This document shows positions 1-8,748 of a stretch of 14,026 nucleotides of DNA, one piece after another. The notes beneath the pieces were generated by a model that was not told the DNA's origin, searched no databases, and saw only the letters and a program-made list of their open reading frames with translations. The translations under genes and the position numbers were made by a program. The stretch's first letter is position 1. The number at the start of each line of letters is the position of its first letter. This DNA is from Spirogloea muscicola (lineage: Eukaryota > Streptophyta > Zygnematophyceae > Spirogloeales > Spirogloeaceae): the NCBI GenBank assembly GCA_009602725.1, contig WELB01000063.1, positions 40,035 to 54,060 on the forward strand, read 5' to 3'.

Positions 1-47
1 CCCCCCCCCTAAAACCCCCCGCTCTCGCCCCTGCCGAGCTGCTGCAG

Positions 48-2306
48 GCCGTCCCCGACTTGAGGACGCCCAGCGGCGGCAGCGGCGACGCCGGCGCCGT
101 CGACGACGTCGCCCAGGGCATTAAGAGCGGCGAGTTCAGCAGCGCCCGGCAGCTCCGCGAGCTCCGGTCGTACGAGCTGCACAAGCCCGGCAAGACCGGC
201 AACTCCCACGTCTCCGTCATCCCCTACCAGGTGCTGCAGCATGCCCGACCCCCGTCCTCGCCAAGCGCGAGACGTCCCACTTCCTCCTGCCGGCTCTTCC
301 CGGCCTCTTCTCACGGCTGCTGCCATGTCTCGAGCACCTGGGAGTGTCGCGACGCGGTTCACAGGCCATACGGCGGCCCAGTTGTCCGAGGGGGCCTCGC
401 GAGCGTCGGCAAGCCAAGTCAGATTGCACGTATTGCACGCATGCAAACCTGTGGGTGCGCGTCTGCAGCCTGACAACCCTCTTCCATGACGGCAAAGCAG
501 CAACTGAGCTGGCACCCACGCGCCTACCTCTTCCCGGGCTTTGCCGACAAGGCGCGGTGTGAGGAGATCGTGGCCTTGGCGAGGGCCCGCCTCACGCCCT
601 CGGGCCTGGCCCTGCGTGAGGGGGAGAGCGTTGAAAACACCAAGGACATTCGCACCAGGTGCATTGTGCCTCTATGCCCCGTCAATTACACTCAAGTGCA
701 TGCTGGGCACTCATGCCAGGCATTTTGGCCCCCGCATGATGCTCGAGTGGGCTGCACACTCATGGAAGCCAGACCTGCACCATGTTGCACAGCTCTGGCA
801 CTTTCCTCAGCGCTAGAGGCAATCCTGATGGAGCATTGGCCTGGGTGGAGAGGAAGATGGCCACAGCCACCATGACGCCCGTAGAGCACGGAGAGGTGGG
901 TGCTGTGAGTGAGAAGCGTTAGCAGCACAAGCTGACCTCCTAGCGTGTGCCACTGACTGGAGACTCACCCCTCTTCAGCAGGTGCCCTTGCACCGTCAGA
1001 TTGCACAGCTCACCGGACTAGCACGGCCTTGCCCGCATATGCACCTAAGCAAAAGCTGAACAGCACCTCAAGAGCCCTTTGAAACAGGCCTTCAACATTC
1101 TGCGCTACGAGATTGGTCAGAAGTACAACTCTCACTACGACAGCTTCAACCCCTCCGAGTATGGGCCCCAGTCAAGTCAACGGGTAAGCACTTGCGATCC
1201 CCAGCACTCATAGACACCAACCGAATGGCCAGAATGGAGCCACAGAAGTGAAGGTGGTTATGGGGCTACAGCAGTCAAATAACGGTTAGGTACTGGGTTC
1301 ATCCTACTAGCATGATTGGCATTGGACATGGCCTTGTGCTTGCAGTCGATCATATTGACCTTCATTCCAGGTGTTGCTGAGTCATGCAATCGATGGAGCA
1401 ACTTGGGGCTGTTCCCTGTACAGATGAATGAAAGCGCTTCTCTTGACAAGCGACTCTTTCAATGTGCTACAATCTGCTCTGATACTGAGCAACTTGTGAG
1501 GTGCAGATCGCATCTTTTCTACTCTACCTTACGGATGTAGAGGAAGGAGGGGAGACCATCTTCCCTTATGAGGTTAGCTGCAGGACACATTCTAAGCTGG
1601 AGCTTGCTTGTGAGGATTTCTATTGACACAATGGCCCAGGCAGGGGCGATGTGATCACTTTGACACCATCTTCACTCGATTCGAGCAGAACTACGACAAC
1701 ATGGATGGCACGTACGACTTTAGGGCCTGTATTGGCTTGAAGGTGAAGCCACGACAAGGAGATGCACTCTTATTCTGGTCGCTCATGCACAATGGCACCA
1801 TCGACCCTGTGAGAATTCTCCTCCTGACAATTTTGTATGCAAGGTCAATGCGTCGTTTCATTCTTGGGTTGCTGCCAGCTATTACTGAGAGGCAAGAGAT
1901 GTAAGATGTTCTCTTAGTTTGTCTCTACAATCGAATCGTTTAACATAGACCGTAGATCAGGAGAGGAGCAGCTTGCAACTCAGCCTGCCCGCTGTGATGC
2001 ACAGCTTGCACGCTACAGTCTATCGGACGACTGCCCAAGAACAACTCCATAACTGTATCACTCTCTGGATTAGATAAAGGCTGGCTTCCTGGCCTCCTGG
2101 AAACAGGTCCTGCTGAGAGGCCTCTTCGAGCCAGACGCATGGCACCATCTACTTTTAACGGTTGTGTTAGGTGTGTTGTGTAGCTGATCTAAGCTGCCAT
2201 GTTGTGATCTTAGGCGTCCTTACATGGCAGCTGCCCTGTGGTAAAGGGCGAAAAGTGGGTGGCCACCAAGTGGATCCGTGATCGCTATGAAGCTGGAATA
2301 CGATAG
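48..2306 (+). CDS. Prolyl 4-hydroxylase, 5'-partial, 7 visible exons
   Basis: A 2-oxoglutarate/Fe(II) dioxygenase that hydroxylates peptidyl proline, in plants and algae mainly on hydroxyproline-rich wall glycoproteins in the ER/Golgi. Exons: 48-230, 501-658 (or from 498), 793-895, 1088-1183, 1507-1572, 1689-1808, 2214-2306. They join in frame to 272 residues ending in TAG. Seen: QLSWHPRAYLFPGF domain start, DIRTSSGTFL across the exon 2/3 joint, iron ligands H and D in SHYDSF (exon 4), LYLTDVEEGGETIFP (exon 5), CIGLKVKPRQGDALLFW (exon 6), distal iron His in SLHGSCPVVKGEKW with the oxoglutarate-binding Lys in GEKW (exon 7). The whole catalytic domain is therefore present. The first visible exon (61 residues, Gly/Ser-rich then RQLRELRSYELHKPGKTG) has no in-frame ATG and follows a C-rich tract ending in an acceptor AG at 46-47, so the start and the expected N-terminal membrane anchor lie upstream of the window. 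Introns 231-500 and 1809-2213 are the least certain in their exact borders. Confidence 0.93.
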
Positions 2307-2988
2307 TGGAAGGCCTTCATTTACCACTGTCTGTGTGTAGGTCTGTGAGCAAGCTCCTGGAAGAGGGTAGCTTCAGGCCAGCTTACGTGCTGCAATGCAT
2401 TTGTCAATTGCTCTGTACAAGGGTCAAGTCAGACCCTGCTGCACACAAGCTGCCGATTGGAGCAGAAAGCTAGATGGGTATTCTGTGCTGTGCGGCTGGC
2501 GTTTTGCCCAAAGCAGTTCTGCAGAATCATCTAGACGAGAGCTCCATGTATTCTGTTTCTTATACCCGCCTCGTTGCACCGTAACTTTTGAGGCCGAGTG
2601 CAATTTGCAGGAGTACACCCTAGATATTTGTATCTTGCTTATTGTTAGAGTGTTGCACTTGTTTAAGGCCAGGGATATTCCTGTGACTGTTATCTGTTGC
2701 AACGGGTGCTGCTGACCGTCTTGAGCTTCGAATCAGGCGTGCAGCCTTGCATAGTAAGTGTTTTGGTTCGTCAAGTACATCCAAGCAGCTTAGCTGCGGA
2801 TTGGATGAGTCTGCAAGTGCAACAAGTCCTCAACAAGTCCTCGCACTTATTCGTAATTTATGATGATGTGAAAACCAATCCATGTCTAGAGTATCACAGC
2901 CCAGGTATCTGGGTGAGTCCAGTTTGAAAACCTCGGGAACACAAGTAGGTGACTGGAGATGGAGGATGGATGTTATCAGCCACGCCTC
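2307..2988. other. Convergent intergenic spacer between genes 1 and 2
   Basis: 682 bp between the stop codons of the prolyl hydroxylase and the phosphatase. It must hold both 3' UTRs. No coding segment with family-like sequence was seen on either strand, and no TGTAA polyadenylation signal of the chlorophyte type was found close to either stop. Base composition is more AT-rich than the gene starts. The only small repeat is an 11-bp unit, CAACAAGTCCT, in two perfect tandem copies at 2820-2841. Confidence 0.6.
2820..2841. repeat. 11-bp tandem duplication
   Basis: CAACAAGTCCT is present twice in a row without change, in the 3' spacer. Probably replication slippage; no function inferred. Confidence 0.85.
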
Positions 2989-4763
2989 TCAAGATGGCTG
3001 AGCAGCTTCTGGTACTACAACAGCATGCAAGCTCCAACCACCCTTCTTGAAGGCCTGAACGTCAGGAAACGGCAATGTAAACAGATGCTTCGCACAAGCA
3101 TAGCTTTGTGCACGCCCTGTTAAGGTAAACAAAGTTGAGGCTGCTGCAAGGATGGATACAAGGCTGAGCAGACTGGGCTCGCACCTGCATCCAAGACTCT
3201 GCTGTGGCCTCCAAGAGGGCAGCGTTGGCAGTCTTCAATTCCACCCTGCGACCCGAGAGATCGCTGGCAGCCTCTTCCCACCCTCTGTTGTGTCCCATAC
3301 ACCTGTTGTCATTCAAAATAATCCTCAATCTTTGCAAACCGTGCTCCCTGGCGCTTGACCCTTGACCTCGGAAAGACATACGCTGCCCTAAAGGCCCACT
3401 GGTCCATCTGGCATCTTGACTTGACAGACTTGCTACTCAGCATTTCCTGGCATGAGGATTTCAGTCCAAGGAGAACCTCAAGTGAGTAAGGCACTAGGCA
3501 TTCATTAGCAAGAACACAGTCGTCGTCAGCAGCCCGTTGTTGCTGAGTACAATGTTTTTTTGGATGAAGGGCAAGGCTTCAAGGACAACGTGCACTAAAT
3601 CAAGAGCAACAGGTGGACACCAGAGAACTTGCAAGAGGTTGTTGCAAACTATGTGGGTGAAGGATAGGAGCAAGTACGGCCAGACCCAGTGGGAGAGAGT
3701 CCTTGGGAGGACTGCGACACAGGGGAAAGTTGCTTGACATTGACAGGTAGAGAGTGGGAACAAGTGTGGCCACAGCAGGAAGCCACTCTCACATGACGCA
3801 TGATGTGGAGTCTGGGGAGTACTGCAACACCGTCTCTTGCAGGTGCATGGCCGTCTGCCCATCCATGGCTGCCACGGTGTAGTAACTTCCCAAAAACCTG
3901 ACATCGGCCTGCCACACCTTGACAGCTCTCCCTGCAATTGTCAGATGCTACAGAGCCTTGCACCCCTGGCCAGTGACGCTCCTCTGGCTGCAGCAAGTCG
4001 GGGACTCTGGCAAGCAAGCCTGACAACGAGACAGGACATTTTGTGGCTGAGTACATAGTGAGCGGACAGGGTAGATGTGCTGTAACGAAGCCTGAGAGCT
4101 GAGCATGCAGCACAGAGTTGGTTCTCCGCCACAAGCTACCACCTGCCGAAGCCGCGGCTCCGCTTGGCTCATCAGCTCCAGAGTTTCTCGTGTGCGCGTC
4201 GAGTCACTGTGGCACAGGCAAGGACCGTCGGTTTGGTACACAGGCCGCGCAAAGCGGGGGGGGGGAGCAGGGCTGATGGAGAAGAGCGGAGGATCATTCA
4301 GGCCCCCAGGCCGACCAAGCAGCAAGCTGAGCAGCTGCCTTGCCTGCAGAGGATCACGTCTGGGAGCCAGCCCATCTGGGAGAGCTTGTGGGCGACGCTG
4401 GCAGAGCCCTCGCGGCCGCGCTTGCTCAGCGGCCTCTCGTGATCTGGCAGCCCACGACAGAGGAGCGGCAGTAGCGACTGAGGTCAGAGGTGGGCAGCAG
4501 CCACCATCCGGCACAGCGGGGAGCAGCAGGGGGGCGGCGGGACCGTGGAGGGAGGAATCGGCCCAGGAGCTCTTGGCGTGGCGCAGCAGGATGAGCCTGC
4601 GCGGAGTGATGGCGGGCGCAGCGCAGCAGGCCGGCGGCGGGGTGCGGCAGCGGCCGCGGTGCAGGCGGGTGGCGGCGCGGCGGAGGAGCGGCTGGCAGGG
4701 CGGGACTTGATAGTCGGGCAGGGGCGGCGGCCGTGGCGGCGCGAGGCCGGCGGGCAGGGGCAT
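2989..4763 (-). CDS. SixA-type histidine phosphatase family protein
   Basis: Histidine (phosphoglycerate mutase-like) superfamily, short SixA branch; bacterial SixA removes phosphate from phosphohistidine, but plant and algal substrates are mostly unknown. Six exons, minus order: 4763-4544, 4443-4344, 4206-4143, 3908-3793, 3302-3185, 3054-2989; 227 residues plus TGA. Seen: catalytic LILLRHAKSSWAD (residues 57-69, the RHG motif as RHA), HERPLSKRGRE, CSDSTRTRETLELM (active-site Arg), GSYYTVAAMDGQTAMHLQE, second catalytic His in CMGHNRGWEEAASDLSG, AFKKGGWSLHAVVVPE at the C-terminus. All core residues are present. The ATG at 4763-4761 has a good context (CACCATG) and adds about 55 Pro/Arg/Ala-rich residues before the domain, like a plastid or mitochondrial presequence (inference). 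Intron 4207-4343 has a GC-AG border. Exon 4 could start at 3917 instead of 3908, adding three residues. The exon 1 donor (GTCCCG) is weak but is the only one that keeps frame and family sequence. Confidence 0.9.
4207..4343 (-). other. GC-AG intron in the phosphatase gene
   Basis: On the minus strand the exon ends CTCTGCAG and the intron begins GCAAGG; the acceptor is CCACAG before TGACTCG. Joining these gives ILC-S-DSTRTRETL with the family's spacing. No GT near the border keeps the frame. The donor fits the usual strict consensus of GC donors (AG then GCAAG). Confidence 0.82.
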
Positions 4764-4883
4764 GGTGGGCCTCGGGGAGAGGAGGCGCCGAGTGCCCGGC
4801 CAGGCCAGGCGCGCGCGTTGGCCCTGCGTGCTCCCAGAGACGGGTATGGAGTGTGTGTCGGGTGATATTGAGTAAGTTCTTAG
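4764..4883 (-). promoter_or_regulatory. Presumed 5' UTR/promoter of the phosphatase gene
   Basis: Only 120 bp lie between the start codon and the 3' end of repeat copy T1 (about 4884). The stretch is GC-rich near the ATG and shows no TATA-like box that I can recognise. Transcription must begin either here or inside the repeat. Placement is inferred from position alone. Confidence 0.35.
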
Positions 4884-5390
4884 GAATGCGGCTGCTGATA
4901 TTGAAAGAGCGGCTGTGAAATGAGTAATGGAGAAGAAGTGGCTTTCCCAATGGGGGCAAGGGCTGTGAGAAGCCAACCCGAAAAAAATTGACAAGGTTCG
5001 AAGGGGCCAAACTAAGGGCTAAGCAGCGACTGCGGGGCCTGAAGAGGCTATGGCAGAAGGGGGGAGGAGTAATGGAGGGCCAGAGTGGCCAAGCACAAAG
5101 AAGAAGTGCGCGCCCATAGAGAAGAGGGGCTGGCAAAGCCAGCCCAAAAAAGAATGGACAGTGTCCAAAGCCAAAGAAAGAGGAGCCGGAAAAGGACTAC
5201 ACTACAAAACACTGCAGAACACAGAGACGATGCAGAGGGAAGCTCAGTACCCACGAGTGAGCAACATCAGGTCTGAGTAGCTCGCTGCAGGGAAAGAGGC
5301 ACTCCGCCGAGACCCAGAGGCGGCGGCCATAGCACGGCCTGCTCGCGTGTGGACGGCGTGGGCAAGGGAGCGTTGAAGCGATACGGCCAG
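4884..5390 (-). mobile_element. Retroelement-like remnant, copy T1 (coding tail plus 3' flank)
   Basis: Minus-strand reading: the tail fragment runs from 5390 to a TGA at 5246-5244 and encodes LAVSLQRSLAHAVHTRAGRA, then AAASGSRRSASFPAAS and YSDLMLLTRGY-stop. The same peptide recurs in T2-T5. Downstream (lower coordinates) lie the perfect hairpin at 5127-5145, a second degenerate hairpin at 4959-4978, and a truncated terminal segment ending near 4884 (GAATGCGGCTGCTGATATT on the plus strand). About 5100-5390 repeats, at roughly nine bases in ten by eye, in T2 at about 5790-6085. No reverse-transcriptase core is present, so the copy is 5'-truncated. Assignment to a retroelement rests on the tail's resemblance to C-termini of non-LTR/DIRS-like polyproteins and is inference. 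Confidence 0.7.
5127..5145. repeat. Perfect hairpin GGGCTGGC-AAA-GCCAGCCC
   Basis: An 8-bp perfect stem with a 3-base loop in the 3' flank of copy T1, followed on the plus strand by AAAAAAGAATGGACA. It is the best-preserved member of a family of about ten such hairpins in this window; others are at 5828-5844, 6163-6181, 6764-6783, 6814-6833, 13341-13359, 13476-13493 and 13551-13565, with looser forms at 4959-4978 and 12547-12563. Confidence 0.9.
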
Positions 5391-5601
5391 AGCACAGAGC
5401 ACAAGGGCAAACAAACAAGGGCAGGCACATCGAGAGATGTACATCACCTGCTGCTAAGCTCTGGACCTTATCCAGTCTCCGGGCTGCATTTCTCCACAGC
5501 CCGCGCGCCCCGTCGGAATGGCTCTCTCGTACGCTGGAGGCCTCTTCGAATTGTCCAGGCCGCGCTCGGCCACCGTCACAGTGCTGCCGGCCTCAACAAG
5601 A
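5391..5601. other. Unassigned segment between copies T1 and T2
   Basis: About 210 bp with no recognised coding or repeat match. It contains a CA-rich stretch near 5395-5430 and a GC-rich stretch near 5500-5590. It may be older unrelated sequence or a more diverged 5' part of T1. Confidence 0.4.
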
Positions 5602-5607
5602 GAATGC

Positions 5608-5751
5608 GGCTGCTGATATTTAAGAATCGGCTGTCGAAAAAGCCCGCCAGATGCATACAGGTGTTCATGACGGAGCCACAGGCTAGGCAGACAGGGCGCC
5701 CTTAGTAAATCCGTGTCAGCTGTAGGAAGTCAGATGAGCTGAGGGGAGGAA
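5608..5751 (-). repeat. Terminal segment K2 (about 145 bp)
   Basis: Distal 3' end of copy T2. It matches 12444-12584 in inverted orientation with roughly 16 differences by eye, including a shared block CAGGTGTTCATGACGGAGCC. Its first 30 or so bases also match 4888-4920 (K1). Confidence 0.88.
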
Positions 5752-5827
5752 GAGCAACCCCGCTGCGCGAGCCAGAGGAGAAGGGCTCGCCCATAGAGAA
5801 GAAAGTGCTCGCCCTTAGCGAAAGAGG

Positions 5828-5844
5828 GGCTGGCAAAGCCAGCC
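5828..5844. repeat. Perfect hairpin GGCTGGC-AAA-GCCAGCC
   Basis: A 7-bp stem with a 3-base loop in the 3' flank of copy T2, followed by TGAAAAGAATGGA. Same position relative to the coding tail as the T1 hairpin. Confidence 0.9.
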
Positions 5845-6150
5845 TGAAAAGAATGGATAATTTCCAAAGCCAAAGAAAGAGGTGCCGGAGAAGGACTACA
5901 CCACAAAACACTACAAAACACCAGACGATGCAGAGGGAAGCTCGGCACCTGCGAGTGAGCAACATCAGCTCGCTGCAGGGAAAGAGGCATTCCGCCGAGA
6001 CCCAGAGGCGGCGGCCACAGCACGGCCTGCTCGCTTGTGGACGGCGTAGGCAAGGGAGCGTTGAAACGATACCGCCAGGCGCATACGGAAGACTTGGGCG
6101 AGCGAACCGGCAGCGTTGTTGCCGGGCATCGCCCCTGGCAGACCCGGCCG

Positions 6151-6660
6151 CTGAGGATTAGGGGCTGGGAAAAGCCAGCCCAAAAAAGAATGAACAAAGT
6201 ACGAGAAGGGGCCAGGGGAAGAACTAAGGAAAACAAGCACAAAATGAAAGTAAGCAGCTCCGAAGCACTCAGTAACCCCTGCTAAGCAGCCTCAGGTCAG
6301 AGAAACTTGGCTCCTGGCAGCGGGTCCCCTGGCCAGAGCCAGAGGCAGCAGCGAGGGCTCTTCCGGCACGCAGGTGCAGCGCGCGGGCCACAGACCTCTG
6401 CAGCGAGACGGCCAAGCGCATGCGGTACACCTTGCGCTAGCGACCCGGCTGCATGAAAGTCCACCGGCTCCCAATGGAAGCGGCGGACGATGGCGGGACG
6501 TGAGAGCTGATTGAGCAGCGAGCCACCGAGCGCCCAACGCCCCGTGCGTGTCGATGGCGAGCGAGAAGAACTCGTCTTCCCGCAGGTGGTCTGCGTATTC
6601 GAGCTCCTTGGCCCGAGCGGCGCAGGCTACCGCATACCCAGCCTTGGAGGCACACTGTGC
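6151..6660 (-). mobile_element. Retroelement-like remnant, copy T3
   Basis: Minus strand, from about 6660: ASKAGYAVACAARAKELEYA, DHLREDEFFSLAIDTHGALG, ARWLAA; then, after frame slips, HAAGSLAQ and VYRMRLAVSLQRSVARALH, LRAGRALAAASGSGQG, FSDLRLLSRGY and a TGA at 6271-6269. It reaches further 5' than T1 or T2 and aligns along its length with T4. A one-base insertion lies between GSLAQ and VYRMRL, so it cannot encode one protein. The 3' flank keeps a hairpin at 6163-6181 followed by AAAAAAGAATGAACA, then runs into T2. Confidence 0.72.
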
Positions 6661-6674
6661 GGGGTGTGTGCGGT

Positions 6675-6735
6675 CGTAGGGGTAGAGGCTGCTGCAAGGG
6701 CGCGACCAGCCCGGCGATGCAAAGCAATCGCCTCC
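6675..6735 (-). mobile_element. Short tail fragment T6
   Basis: Minus strand reads AIALHRRAGRALAAAS, matching the LHLRAGRALAAAS part of T3-T5. It is joined directly to the upstream end of T3, so two partial copies are abutted, as expected from nested or tandem truncated insertions. Confidence 0.62.
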
Positions 6736-6860
6736 GGCTCCTTCAGACCTTGTCCATTCCTTTGGGCTGGCCTCTCACAGCCCTTGCCCCCATGGGGAGT
6801 GCCACTTCTTCTTTGGGCTGGCCTCTCCCAGCCACCAGTCAATCTGGCCGCGCTTTCTCT
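6733..6860 (+). repeat. 3'-flank segment with two hairpins, plus orientation
   Basis: Contains CCGGCTCCTTCAGACCTTGT, then hairpins at 6764-6783 and 6814-6833 and CCACCAGTCAATCTGGC. The same order of words follows the coding tail of T4 at 13312-13376 and occurs inverted at 13450-13524. Here it has no plus-strand tail upstream, so it is an orphan flank lying head to head with T6. Confidence 0.8.
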
Positions 6861-7095
6861 CGATCGCCTGGGACCGCTGTAGGCACATAGAAGAAGAGGT
6901 AACCGCATGCGGTAGTAGGACACGAAGGCACCGAGCCTCCAGGGAACGCTGCACCCTGCTCGCGGCGCCGCTGGTCAGCTTGAGAGGCCAGCAGCGAAAG
7001 TAACGAGGACCACCGGACCCCGTAACACCCGTGGACGCGTCCATAGCCAGCGGCGCCGAGGACAAGTAGCAGGGCCCTTCTTCCCGCAACCGCCT
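6861..7095 (-). mobile_element. Diverged remnant T7 abutting the NmrA-like gene start
   Basis: Minus strand, upstream to downstream: RRLREEGPCYLSSAPLAMDA, STGVTG, then (frame slip) WSSLLSLLASQADQRRREQG and FPGGS, then (frame slip) SYYRMRLPLLL. These follow, in order, the T4 words EFVPLAVDVHGALG, WLALL...ARRHRQQGEPG, AGSLAQ and FRMRLAISF. The match is weaker than among the other copies but is collinear. It ends about 10 bp before the ATG at 7105, so this decayed tail makes up the 5' UTR/promoter stretch of the next gene. Confidence 0.5.
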
Positions 7096-7104
7096 GAGCG
7101 CGAC

Positions 7105-8748
7105 ATGGCGGCCGCCGGCCCCCCCCAGCCTCCGAGCGCCGTGGCCGTCGTAACGGCCAACTCCCGCGTCGGCGCCGCCACAGTCGCCGCGCTCGCCCGC
7201 CTGCCCGCCCCGCCGCCCGTGCGGGCCTGCGTGCGCTCCCCCGACAAGGCCGCCGCAGTTCCCACTGCAGAGTATGGGCAGACCTTGCAAGCCCCCATCG
7301 CTCCGCCCGTCGCCGTTGCCGTCGCCGTCGTGCGCCCCTGTTGTGTGGGCCCGACGCAAGACACGTCCGGCCTCTTCGCATCTCCGCAGCTGCGTGGAGC
7401 TTGTGGTTGGCGTGGACGCCTTTGACCCAGCGTCGCACGAGCGGGCCTTCCGAGGCGTGTCCAGGGCGCTCATCGTCGCGCCGCAGCTGCCCAACCGGTC
7501 GGCTTCTCAACACAGTCCCAGCGCCCGGCTTAGGCCGCTGTAGCGCTGCTGCTCTCAAGGCGGTAGCTCGAATCCCCGTGCGCGTGGGGTATCCCGAGTC
7601 CCAGCAGCAGGACTGATGTTGGGCCTGGCTGGGATGGAGTAGCAAAGTGAAGAGGCCGTCAACCTGCTGCTCGATGGCGCTCGCTTCCACGGCGTCCAGC
7701 ACGTGGTCCTCATTGGAGGCGTCTTCCAGGTGTACAGGCGGCAGTGCTTTCATGGACTTCATTGAAGCAGCCAGTGCATAGATGCTCGCAGAAGCAGGAG
7801 CGTTGATGCTTGTGCTTTGCTTCTCCATCCTGCACCTCGGCATTGCCCTTGACATTGTAAAGGAGGTCTGCAGGAGGAGGAGCGCTTCTCCTTCCACCGA
7901 CAGTGGATGTCTAGCCGGAGGCATGCACAGGCGCTGGGATTGACATGGACGCAGCTTGAGTGCTCTGACTTCATGGAGAATAGTCTCCGCCACACGACAA
8001 GCATCAGAGAAGTGCAGTTTGTCGATGGTTGGAATTTCCTTGTAGATCATCTCTGCGTGCTTGATCTGCCCCCATTGATGAGGTAAGCAGTTGCCTTTGT
8101 AGGGTAGCTGGAATGCAGGCAGGCATATTGAGGCCCACAGACTAGAGCCCTGTAGCCAGGCATTTCCTGGAGCGGGATGACTTATTATGGAGGCAGGTTG
8201 CAGGTCGACATGATCTATGGTGCTGGAGCAGAGGGCCTGTCTGCACCGGTGGCCCTCGCTGACATTGGTGCTGCCGCTGCCTCAGTACTGGCCAGCACCG
8301 GCAGGGAGCATGACAATCGTGCATACCACGTTGTCGGCCCAGAAATCCTCAACCCTCCGGGCATTGCAGAGATATTTTCTCGAGCATTGGGCAGAACAAT
8401 AGTATTCGTGGATGTGGGCATGGACACGGCTTACAAGGTCAGTATGCATGCTCTCTACAGATATCACCCTTTTCCTTGTCATGCACTTGTGATCTTGCAA
8501 ATATAGGCTACTGAAGGGGGGTCAATCACCTCGAACGGCTTTCTCCCGCTCAGATGGCAATGGAGGCTGGTCTTGGAGCTCGGTGGCAAGTGAGCGGCTT
8601 CTTTGACTGGCTCAAGCTCTACTTCATCCCCGGCAGACTGAAGAGCATCCAGTCTGATCTTCCCAGACTTGGCATCAAGCCACTTTCTTTCCAAGAGTGG
8701 GTCAGCCAAAGGCTGGCTGACTTTCGAGTAGAGCCTTCACCAAGTTGA
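7105..8748 (+). CDS. NmrA-like atypical short-chain dehydrogenase, 6 exons
   Basis: An NmrA-family Rossmann protein (NAD(P)-binding; members are redox sensors or quinone/aldehyde reductases). Substrate unknown. Exons: 7105-7271, 7390-7497, 7648-7729, 7874-8011, 8204-8437, 8554-8748; 307 residues, TGA stop. Seen: first strand and turn VAVVTANSRVGAATVAALA (residues 13-31), RACVRSPDKA (basic end of strand 2, suggesting NADP), FRGVSRALIVAPQLPN, HVVLIGGVFQ, RQW..., GLTWTQLECSDFMENSLRH (the FMEN motif typical of the family), APVALADIGAAAASVLAS, YHVVGPEILNPPGIAEIFS, then a FFDWLKLYF...FQEWVSQRL tail. The start ATG has a good context (GACATGGCG). Odd points: the usual TGATGxxG loop is reduced to TANSRVG. 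Exon 4 may instead run to 8082 (AG then GTAAGC, a strong donor) and join a later acceptor such as 8173, adding about 30 residues; the shorter form fits family length better. Confidence 0.86.

Larger units (their letters stand above)
5602..6150 (-). mobile_element. Retroelement-like remnant, copy T2 (coding tail, 3' flank and terminal segment)
   Basis: The most complete 3' half. Minus strand, from about 6150: AAGSLAQVFRMRLAVSF, QRSLAYAVHKRAGRA, VAAASGSRRNASFPAAS. Compared with T1 it lacks about 10 bp that encode the YSDL turn, which shifts the frame into a stop, so it is a dead copy. The 3' flank holds a hairpin at 5828-5844 and then the terminal segment 5608-5751, which recurs inverted at 12444-12584. 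The shared boundary word on the plus strand, GAATGCGGCTGCTGATATT, is also at T1's end, so the element's 3' end is probably near 5602. Confidence 0.72.

Noticed and set aside
1-20. A possible telomere or chromosome end (CCCTAAAA, Chlamydomonas-type unit)
   Set aside because: Only one unit is present and it runs straight into a coding exon's acceptor; no tandem array.
9-515. A 168-codon minus-strand frame opposite the first prolyl hydroxylase exons
   Set aside because: Low-complexity Ala/Gly/Arg composition, antisense to a supported exon; a GC shadow.
2395-2927. Small open frames in the convergent spacer
   Set aside because: Short, without family-like sequence, without plausible splice continuation, and lying in the 3' UTR region of two genes.
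3494-3937. A 147-codon minus-strand frame with hydrophobic stretches
   Set aside because: It lies mostly in intron 4 of the phosphatase gene (3303-3792), and the exon part is in another frame.
3948-4994. A 348-codon minus-strand frame read as one protein
   Set aside because: Only its middle (4763-4544) and 4206-4143 are real exons; the rest is intron and repeat sequence that happens to stay open.
5388-5447. CCT- or membrane-like peptide MMYISRCACPCLFALVLCA upstream of the T1 tail
   Set aside because: Hydrophobic and Cys-rich by chance; it has no counterpart in the other copies, where GSLAQVFRMR stands at this place.
6839-8050. A 403-codon open frame on the minus strand
   Set aside because: It is antisense to the NmrA-like exons and to T7, has Arg/Ala-rich composition typical of shadow frames in GC-rich DNA, and shows no family sequence beyond T7 pieces.
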